In this document: positions 56,191 to 64,000 of the stretch, piece after piece
Layout of the letters: the number at the start of each line of letters is the position of its first letter
Numbering within the stretch: the first letter of the stretch is position 1
Source of the DNA: Pleodorina starrii
Taxonomy: Eukaryota; Chlorophyta; Chlorophyceae; Chlamydomonadales; Volvocaceae
Direction of reading: 5' to 3'
DNA length: 64,000 bases
NCBI GenBank assembly: GCA_030267565.1
Contig: BRXU01000002.1
Location: 620,001-684,000, forward strand
Translations under genes and position numbers: made by a program
The notes under the pieces: generated by a model
What the model saw: the letters and a program-made list of their open reading frames with translations, nothing else
The model's database searches: none
Told to the model about the DNA's origin: nothing

Positions 56191-57540
56191 CTGAGGGTCG
56201 GAATCCGAGCAGACAGGGGCCGCACGGCGAGGTGTGCGGCTCAGGCTCGGTCGGGGTAATGATCCGTTTGAGCCGCCTAGGCAGCGACCGCGGGCGACAC
56301 GCTGCACGCTCCATTCCGCACGCGAGCCGGGCCGGCTGCCTTACCTCTTCGCCGGCGGATCGCCCGCGCGCACCTCGTCCCACCAGCAGAGCACTCAACC
56401 ATGCCTGCCCCGTGTACGCCCACACGGAGGGCGCGTCGACACTGACCATGCAAGCACAGCCACCAGGAGCGAGCGCACCGCTGAAGGGGAGCCCGGGCAC
56501 AAGGGCCAGCCCCTCGGCGGAACCCGCCGGACACAGGCGCGGCCGGGGCAGAGTCCGCCCACACCGATCGGCGGGCGGCCAACGCGGCTCGGCGGACAGA
56601 CTTGGTGGCGATGTGCACTGCCCTCGCGGAGGCCGAGGCCGGCCGAGTCTATGGCACCCCGCGTGCGCGGCGGAGGTGGCGCCTACCCTCGCGGTGCCTA
56701 CCCTGCAGCTGGTGCCGAGGCCTTCAGCGCGGGGCAACTGCCCTTTGGGGCCCAGGGGCCAGGCGCGAATCCAACTCCGTAGTGCCGTTTGTTGCGTGCC
56801 CCGCGGATGTGTGGCGATGACCTGGCAGCGGGCGCAGACGCGATGGATGCCAAGGGTGGCTCGGGTAGCCGGCGGGGCCCCGGCCTGGATGAGCCCCCAA
56901 AGCGCTGGGGACAGGCGCGGGGTTCGTGGACGGAGATGCGTGAGAGGACGCGTGGGCAACTTGGGCGGAGGCCGCACTGCTGCCGCAACGCCCCGCGACT
57001 GTAGCTGTTGCTGCTGCGCCAGCTTATTTCTCGCCGAGCCTCCTGCACCCACCGCACGTCGACCTAGCAAGCATGGCGGTCGCTCTGGGCGCCGCATGGC
57101 AAGCGCTGCAGCCCGACCCGCAGGTAGCCGTCGCCGCAGCCCGACCAGCACCGCAAGAGGAGTTGCGTGACAGTCACAGGCTGCAGCGTACAACCCAGCG
57201 GACTTCCAGCCGGGCCCGCTCCGGGCATGCAGCGGCGACGCCTGACCCGTCAGCAGCGCATGCTACTAGAGGGGATAACAGAAAACGTGCGTCTTAAGTG
57301 GGGCGGGGCACCCGGGCCCGACGTACCGCTACCACCTATGCGCCGAAAGAAGCAGAAGAGAGCGCTTAGATGCCCAGTCGGCCGTGGGAGGACCTAGAGG
57401 CCTCCCTGTCGTGCCAGACCCCGCACCCCGTGCAGCACCCACACGCACACCGACTTCGTCACGGCAGAGATCCAAATTGCATACAAACGGTAGCAATCCG
57501 GCTGGCGAGGTGGGAAAGCCCGACGGTAGCTAAACGGCCT
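56191..57540 (+). other. YR element interior, gag position, not recognised
   Basis: Lies between the minisatellite and the RT remnants, where a gag gene is expected. Open stretches in several frames have only biased Ala/Arg/Pro/Gly composition. I could not identify a domain. Confidence 0.4.
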
Positions 57541-59745
57541 GCAGGTCGTGGACGCCAAAAAGCTGCACCTCTGCATGAACTCCATGTACCCCAGCCTTTT
57601 CATGGAGATCCCGCCGAGCCACGGCACGACCTACCCGGTTTCCTCCGCAATGCAGCATGTGCATGCACCGCTACGCCGCTTTGAGTGGCAGGTCAAGCTT
57701 GAGGGCGCCCTAAATCGCGCGTGTGCATGATCGCTTTTTCGTCGCAAATCGCAATTACAATCCAACGTGCACGATTCAAGCCGCGCGCGCGCCTCGTTGC
57801 GCGCACTGCAACGCTCCGCTCCGCTAAGCACGCCTCCTTGCACGCAATTCAACGCTCCGCTCCTTTACGTCCCCCTATGCAACGCAACGCCCTAAGTCAC
57901 GCGCGTACACCATAGCATTTGGGTCGCCATTTTAGCATGCACGACTAACGTCGCGCGCGCGCCTCCTTGCACGCAACGCTACACTACGCTAAGCAACGCA
58001 ACGCGTGTGCTCATGCATGTGTGGGCACCACGCCTGCAATCCACCAACGCTCCCCGCATGCACCCACGCTCCGCATAGCCGCAGCGCATGTTGAAATTAC
58101 GACCGCGCCGTAATTCACACGCGCTCCACATCCGCTGGGGGCGCTACGGCAGCGGGGTGTGGACTGGTTCTATCTGACCGACGTCTGCAGTGTCGCCGCA
58201 CGGACGCTGGCCGCAGTGCAACACCTGTGTGGCGCAGTTGTGAGGCTACACATCGCCCAGGCTTCACCCTGAGCCTGGAGAAGTGCCAGCTGCGCCCAAC
58301 ACAGAGCGTCCGCTTACCGGGCCGCCTCGTGCATGGCCACCGAGCGGGTGGTGTTTGTCGTGCCACACGACAAGGTACGGCAGCTGGAGGAGATAGTCGT
58401 GCGCTTAGAAGCGGCAGGCCGAGCGGCGGTCACCGCCCGTGGAGTAGCGAGCCTGACAGCCCGCATCACGGCCCTGAGCCTGGCCGTGTCCATGGGCCCC
58501 CCCCTTTTGCATGTGAGGGTGGTGGGACAAGCGCTGGTGGGGGTCGCGGACTGAGACACGGCAGTTGGGGATTCCGACACGTTTCCGGCGCGGGCGCGCC
58601 TTTTCGTCGAGCTGTTGCACCGCAAGAATGGCAATGCAGGCCGGCGCTGACCTGATGTGTGTCAGAGAACGCGGCGGACAGGGCATACACGGCGCTGCTG
58701 CCCAAGGCCGAGCTGGGCCCGGGCGAGGCGAGCCAGACGGCGGTGACCATCACCCCGGAGGAAAAACGGCACGTGTGCAGTGTGGCGAGATGTCCAGCTC
58801 GAAGCGGGAGCTGCGGACGGTGGCGTTGGCGGGGAGTGGCTGCGGGCACACTGACCTCACCTGCTGGAGGGGAGGCTGCTGCAATACCCTTCGGACGCCG
58901 GCGATGTCCGGTGTACGGGGCAAAAAGGGCAAGGGCATGCACCTGGTGTGGGTGGACGAGCAGTATCAGCTGTGCGCGGGCCTGGACCCGGAGCTGCAGC
59001 AGCTGGCCAACACCTGGCCTCAGCAAGAGGATGGCTCCCAGTGGTGCCTAGACGACGGGGTCTACCGCGGCCTGCGGAGCAAGGGCTGCCTGGCGGGACG
59101 AGGCCGGGCTGCCGGATGTCTGCAGACGAGTGCTTCACCGAGCTGCCCGGCAGGTCCTTCGCCGTTCGGGGAGCCCGCACGCCTGGCTACGGACGCTTTC
59201 GTGCAGCATTGGGGACTGGGGCCGCGGGCCATCCTGTACCTCAACCCGCCGGCTCGCGGTGATGGGACGGGTGGTGGGCAAGAGAGAGGACGACCGGCTG
59301 GACGGTGCACATCGCGCCGGTGTGGCCACGCTGGTGGTGAACCCTGCTGGCCCGCCTGCCAGTCAGGGAGAGGAGGCCGATATAGCCGGAGGGGTTCTGG
59401 CCAGAGCCGTAGGTCCAATGCGAAGCCCCGTGGGCCCATGGCCCCAAGCACGCAGTGGAGGCGTTGCACATCTTGCGGTGAAAGCGGGAGCCAGGAGTCG
59501 GGGCAAGAGCCGGGGAGGAATGCCAGCGGTCAGGAGGCAGGGGCCCGGGCGAGGGGCGGCGGCACCCCCCGGCGGCGTGGAGAGCAGGCAGAGAGCCGGC
59601 ATCACCCGGAAGCAGAAGCGGTGGGCGAAGATGGCGGGGGTCCTAGAGGGCGCAATGGCACGGGTTACGGAAGCCCAAGTTGCTGGAGGCGGGCTCCGCA
59701 TACCGGCACACCGGACGGCCGATAAGAGGCAGGAGCGGTAGCAGG
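57541..59745 (+). pseudogene. Decayed DIRS-type reverse transcriptase / RNase H region
   Basis: Pieces in different plus frames: 57,545-57,690 LQVVDAKKLHLCMNSMYPSL (RT motif with V-D...L); 58,150-58,250 VDWFYLTDVCSVAA, where the YxDD active site reads YLTD; 58,235-58,330 GFTLSLEKCQLRPTQSV; 58,340-58,530 VVFVVPHDKVRQLEEIVVRL ... VASLTARITALSLAVSMGP, the typical RT-RNase H join; 59,180-59,420 DAFVQHWGL ... LYLNPPA ... VVGKREDDR ... GVATLVVNPAGPPAS. Frameshifts, stops and the lost catalytic Asp make it inactive. A gcaacgctccgct-rich low-complexity block (57,715-58,120) is inserted in the RT. Confidence 0.75.
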
Positions 59746-59905
59746 TCCCCTCGGGGCTCGTGGGCTGGAGCTAGAGAGGGAAACTGGCAGTCGCGGCGTG
59801 GAGACAGTACGGTAAGGCAAGGCTAGGCCCACACCAGGCTTAGGGCCACGTGCTGAAGCCTGCACTGGGCACGGGGGCATGACCGTGTTTCCGCCGAGCG
59901 GTGTC

Positions 59906-60017
59906 GTTGGGTGGTAAACTAGCTCCAGAAAACATTTGGGGCGAGAACCACGGCGGGTCGCAGGACACCAAACTATGTTAGTCCGGTACGGAGCGACGAG
60001 CATTGAAGCTTAAGCAC
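59906..60017 (+). repeat. Split direct repeat B1
   Basis: 112 bp, gttgggtggtaaactagctc to aagcttaagcac, identical to B2 and directly followed by A2. Confidence 0.95.
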
Positions 60018-60184
60018 CTGCAGGGACTTAAGTGCTCGGGACAACGGCCGTACGACAATGGGAGGCTCTCTCCCGCAAGTGAGCCGTGACCGCATGCAGA
60101 CTGCACCCCGATACATCTAGCAATTTGCGTTCACCTGTAGGAATCGTTCTGTAGGCCTCGAGACGGCGCCCCAAACTTCACCCC
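60018..60184 (+). repeat. Split direct repeat A2
   Basis: 167 bp, identical to A1. The B1-A2 junction without spacer equals the joint expected in a circular intermediate. Confidence 0.95.
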
Positions 60185-60419
60185 ACCCACCACTCCCTCG
60201 TGTAGTTTGGGAGGGGGGGAGTCAGGAAGTGAACCCGCCCACAACCACTTCCTAGAGAAGCCAGAGAAAGGCGCCGCCCGCCTGCTCACCGACTGCTAGA
60301 CAAACAGGCTTCAGAACTCACGACACAGGCCCCAAACAAGCCGACGCGCCATTATGACCTTGTGGGACGCACGGAACTAGCCCGCGGTAAGCGACATGCG
60401 CACAATCCGACCGGAGTCA

Positions 60420-61750
60420 TCACGATCGCGGCCGCACGTCGCGCTCGTGGCGGTGGCGGTCCAGGTAGCGAGACAGCGTGGCGAGACTCCGCAGCTGCCC
60501 CAAACCCAGCAAGGTGGGAACGTCCCCGCCGGCGGCCTCCGCAGCCTGCAGGGCCCCACGCCGGAAGCTGTGCACAGCCTCCTGGTCGTGCAAACCCGCC
60601 GCCTCCAGGTGTAGGCGGACCCGGGCGGCCAGGCTCGCGCTGGTCAGCGCGGTGTCCTTAAAGCTCCGCTTATCGGCCGCCAGAGGACGGAACAGCAGGT
60701 CCACGACGGCGCTGCCCGCCGGGGCAGCAGCACCAGCGGGGCTCGGGCCAGCTTATAGGTCTTAGTGCCACGCTGACGGAAGCCCAGCGTGGGAGCGGCC
60801 TCCGAGCCCCACAGCCAGGGCGGAGGCAGCGGAAAACCGGTGTAGGGCCGATCCGGCTGCGCCGGGTCGACAAAGTCACCCAGGCCCAACTTGCCGATGT
60901 CGTGACCCCGGAACGCGGTCTGCCACAGCAGCAAGACGCACAAGAGGTCCCGCAGCAGCACAATCCGCTCCAGGGAGCACGGTGCCTGGGCCACCGCACC
61001 CCACAGTTGGGCCACCAGCGCCCGGTACTTGGCGTACGTCATGGGCACGGCTGACACCTCGGATACCCCCGCGAGCACCCGGGTGCGTTGGTAGGCGGCT
61101 CGAAAGTCCTCTACCCATACACAGTCGCACGGGTTACCCTGCCCAGTGTGCGCGTTGTAAGGGCCGGTGCGCCCGGCCCGGGCGAAGAAGCCGCTGAGAG
61201 CCGACAGGCAGCCCTTGACGGCGGAGGGGCCCACCTCGCCGCCATCCCGACCGCGGTGATGAGGCAGCCACCAGGTCACCATGTACACCAGTACGTCGTC
61301 GGGCGTACAGTCCGCCCACGACCGGCCGCGCCCGCAGCGGGCGAGCCAGTCCAGGAACTCGGCGGTCGAGGCGTCCTGCCGATCCACAGTTTTGCCCGAC
61401 AAGGCACCCAGAAGCACCTGGTTGACGGCCGCCAGCCCCTGCTGGTAAACCGTGTCCTGCTCACCGCGGGGAGCGGGAGGGGGTGCCTGGAGCCGCCCGG
61501 AGATCCGAGCCAAGCGGCCGCTCGCCACACCCAAGGGCGGCACCCCCTGCACAGCGTTGCGGGCCGGTGACGAGAGGTTAAAGATGCGAAGAGGGGCGAG
61601 ATGAGGACCCGAGGCGACGGTGTACGGGAGACACGCCGCCTCACGATACCCCGTTCCACCAAAACCCGCTTCGCACCTGCCCAGCGGGGCCCAGAGGCGG
61701 AAGACCGGCGGAGAAGCCCGGATTGGGCGGGGAAAAGGCGGAGGCGCCAA
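60420..61750 (-). pseudogene. Tyrosine recombinase of the YR element, one frameshift
   Basis: The minus-strand frame from about 61,750 encodes a SAM-like core-binding part (TAEFLDWLARCGRGRSWADC, DVLVYMVTWWLP) and the first catalytic box, LLWQTAFRGHDIGKLGLGDF (Arg). Near 60,718 the frame changes by one base and continues with the second box HSFRRG (H-x-x-R) and the nucleophile in LATLSRYLDRH (Tyr codon about 60,465-60,467). Arg, His-x-x-Arg and Tyr are all kept, so the single indel is the only obvious damage. The enzyme would insert the circular cDNA by recombination instead of integrase. Confidence 0.82.
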
Positions 61751-62620
61751 TCGGTTGAACCGGCGGCACGGCGGGAAGAAGCCCCTGACGAACAGGACAA
61801 GAGCGCGGAACGGTTAGCGCCGAGCAAGACAGGGAACGCTGGCCCCGCGGACAGCTCATCGAACGGCAGACAAGAACCGGGACCTCGGGACGCGAGGTGG
61901 CGGAGTGGCCAAGAGCGCTCACCGGAAGGAGAGGCCCCGGGGCAGAGATGAAGCCAGCCAAACCCGGGGAGAGGCCGGCGAGCGGGGCCGAGCTCGGGGG
62001 CGCAAGAGGCCCGAAGTTGGCACCGAGAGCCTGCAGCCGAGCGCGAAGTAGGGTCGGTCCAGATGGACAGGATACCGACCCGGCACCAGCGTGGGCTAAC
62101 GCACCGGCGACAGGAGCGGCGACGCCCCGACAGCGATCCCGGGCCAGCCGCTGGCGGAGAACGGCGCCTGCAGCGACACATTAGCGCCGAAGGTCATTGG
62201 CAGCCCCGGGGTAGAGTGGTGCCCGAGCACCTAAAGGCGTACCTGTAGCGGAGACAGAGGCGGGAAGCAGAAAGCTCCCGCCGAGGCGGGAACGCCGACA
62301 AACGGGAAAACCTGCGGGACCGACAGGCGACCACCACCCGGCCGGCCGACCGGATGCGTGAGAAAGAGAAACTAGCAAAGTCGGCAGAGGCACGGAACGC
62401 AATAGCAGAGACGCGCGCGATCCGATGCAAGCAAAGGGAGTCGGCCCATGACATGACATGCGTTACATCAGGCGCCCACCCAGGCCGCCAGGCTTCACCA
62501 AACACCGGGTCACATGGACTCCGAGTGAACAAAGTCAAGGTTATTACGCACCGTTGCTCCGAATCCAAGGCTCTGAGCTTGCGCGCCAGCTGTGGACCCT
62601 CCCACCCTCCCAGAAAAGAA

Positions 62621-62732
62621 GTTGGGTGGTAAACTAGCTCCAGAAAACATTTGGGGCGAGAACCACGGCGGGTCGCAGGACACCAAACTATGTTAGTCCG
62701 GTACGGAGCGACGAGCATTGAAGCTTAAGCAC
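62621..62732 (+). repeat. Split direct repeat B2
   Basis: 112 bp, identical to B1. The following bases are ATGAAA, the same as those directly before A1. The stretch 61,751-62,620 upstream shows no recognisable gene. Confidence 0.95.
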
Positions 62733-63659
62733 ATGAAAATCTCTACCGGTAGTACGATTTTGGCATCGGGTTGGTTAATGTTGTCACCTGCACGGAACGC
62801 CTCCGTGGATAATCCTTGCTACTGGAATTGTGTGGACAGAACATTGGTATACAACAAATAAAGCGAGGACCTTCAGTACCTCGGGGTAGTGACGACAGCG
62901 TGGATTTCACACCAGTTCACACCGCGCCGCATGCACCACTCCAAGCTTACGTACCATACGCGTTACGCCCTACATAGCATTGCCTCAACTCTCCCAACGG
63001 GTGCAGTACCATCCTGGTCGCTGTTACTCGCACTAATCTGTATGTCACTTCCCCCTTGACGTGCTTTACGGGGGCAACTGTGGGCTTCAATGCTACCCGT
63101 GCTACCCGTGCGTGCGCCCAAAAAGCGCCCCATCAGGCCCCATACTGAAAATTTTGGGGGCACCGCCTTGGTGCGGTCCACCAGCTTCAGGAGCCGGTTT
63201 CGGGGCTTGAGGACTCCTGCTGCCACTTGAAACAAACCGATCGGTTACGAACGGTCTCTACCCAGGGCCCATTGCAACCGCAAACTATTTACCTACCCAC
63301 GACTAGCTAAAACCAATTGCTAAAACAAATTGCTAAAACAAATTGGTGAACCGTAACAGCAATCGGGTTCGCCAATTCGCCTTTTCGCCTGGACTGCTTT
63401 GGGTCGGACACTGAAGGGCTGGCCCCGGCGATGAACTCGGCCCCACCGCGGCTGCTGCTGATATGGGTTCCTAGTCGCAGGCTAGTCGCTGTCCTGTCAC
63501 GTGCCCACGTGCCGCCGTAGTGCCGTCAGTCGTACAGTGCCGGGTTGCGATGTTGCGCGTGCACCTGCAAGGCCCCGGGGGATAAAGATCAGGTGAACCG
63601 CGGGGCCGGAGTGACCAAGGGGCCGGAGGGCGGGCTGCGCAGGTCGGGTTTCACTGCAT
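62733..63659. other. Unassigned sequence right of the YR element
   Basis: Contains a short repeat of (c)taaaacaaattg near 63,310-63,345. No gene supported on either strand. Confidence 0.4.
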
Positions 63660-63930
63660 ACGGTGCGGAAGGCCGGCGGCCTGCTTCGCTGGTTGCCCGG
63701 ACCACGGTAGCCAACTAGCCATCCACCCATCCACCCAGCCTGGGAAAGAGTCCGAGGGTTCTTAAGGCCTTGCAACCCCAATGACCGCACATACGCACGC
63801 ACGTATGCCCACACACGCGCGCAGCACGCACGTCGTCCGCGCGCCTCAACTCTACAAGAGTGCCCCAACTCGAGCCTCCCCCAATGCCTCTCAGGCTTCC
63901 GCTCAGGCAACCCTTGCGCACGCACGCCTC
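63660..63930. repeat. Dispersed 270-bp repeat, copy b
   Basis: Same orientation as 50,450-50,720: ggaaggccggcggcctgctt, acgcacgcacg runs and aatgcctctcaggcttccgc. The translated frames of both copies share words such as GLPxRKPERHWG, but no known protein is recognised. Confidence 0.72.
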
Positions 63931-64000
63931 TGCCCTTGCCCGCCCCCTCTTCCTTGCCCGCTCCCTCGTCCTCACCCCCGCCCCGCCCCAACCCCACCTG

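Larger units (their letters stand above)
54539..62732 (+). mobile_element. Kangaroo/PAT-like tyrosine-recombinase retrotransposon with split direct repeats
   Basis: 8,194 bp. Structure A1 (54539-54705), 5.2-kb interior, B1 (59906-60017) directly joined to A2 (60018-60184), 2.4-kb interior, B2 (62621-62732). A1 = A2 (167 bp) and B1 = B2 (112 bp), no differences seen. This is the split-direct-repeat layout of PAT-type DIRS elements. Decayed RT and RNase H regions are on the plus strand and a tyrosine recombinase on the minus strand between A2 and B2, as I recall for Volvox Kangaroo. It is flanked on both sides by ATGAAA. The genes are broken, so it is non-autonomous. Confidence 0.88.

Noticed and set aside
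55302..57170. 622-codon open frame
   Set aside because: Mostly the 27-28 bp minisatellite read in frame, followed by biased composition with no recognisable domain.
61890..61925. tRNA-Ser/Leu-like box A (tggcggagtgg)
   Set aside because: No box B (ggttcga) within 100 bp and no cloverleaf; it lies in the YR element.

Overview
The window looks like nuclear DNA of a volvocine green alga (Chlorophyta, Volvox/Gonium/Chlamydomonas relatives). The evidence is GC-rich DNA, genes split into many short-intron exons with clean GT-AG borders, a giant chlorophyte-style beta-helix membrane protein, PPSPPP-type proline-rich stretches as in volvocine extracellular matrix proteins, and a Kangaroo/PAT-like tyrosine-recombinase retrotransposon. 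The species cannot be named from the sequence.

Layout. (1) About 1-21,280, minus strand: one very large split gene for an extracellular Pmp-like beta-helix protein with a Cys-rich segment and a multi-pass membrane domain. I place thirteen coding segments whose reading phases agree at every junction except one apparent frameshift near 9,094; both gene ends are missing. Its introns hold a Harbinger-like MITE (1,023-1,654), a complete Ty3/gypsy chromovirus on the opposite strand (1,696-8,398; identical LTRs, CTCAT target duplication), a TA-flanked MITE (19,826-20,294) and two long AAT arrays. (2) 22,609-24,502, plus strand: a 5'-truncated LINE with target duplication and a CAT tail. (3) 25,929-28,783, minus strand: a five-exon gene for a 309-residue four-helix membrane protein, with all phases closing. 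(4) About 29.3-54.5 kb: a head-to-tail array of four diverged segmental copies, each with a proline-rich (minus) / acidic (plus) purine-rich block. Individual copies carry private insertions: hAT-like MITEs, a 142-bp LINE tail, a 7-bp telomere-like satellite and a LINE relic. A 55-bp CATGAC satellite lies before the last copy. (5) 54,539-62,732: a tyrosine-recombinase retrotransposon with textbook split direct repeats (A1 ... B1A2 ... B2). Its RT is decayed, its recombinase lies on the opposite strand, and it contains a 27-28 bp minisatellite. (6) 62,733-64,000: unassigned sequence, including a second copy of a repeat found at 50.45 kb.

Only two host genes are supported with confidence: the giant beta-helix membrane protein and the four-helix protein. 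The rest is mobile or repetitive DNA. The Ty3 element encodes Gag and Pol in one frame separated by a single UAG, and its Pol starts with a Dam-methyltransferase-like domain (NPPY) ahead of protease, RT, RNase H, integrase and chromodomain. The YR element has perfect repeats but broken genes, so it was probably mobilised in trans.
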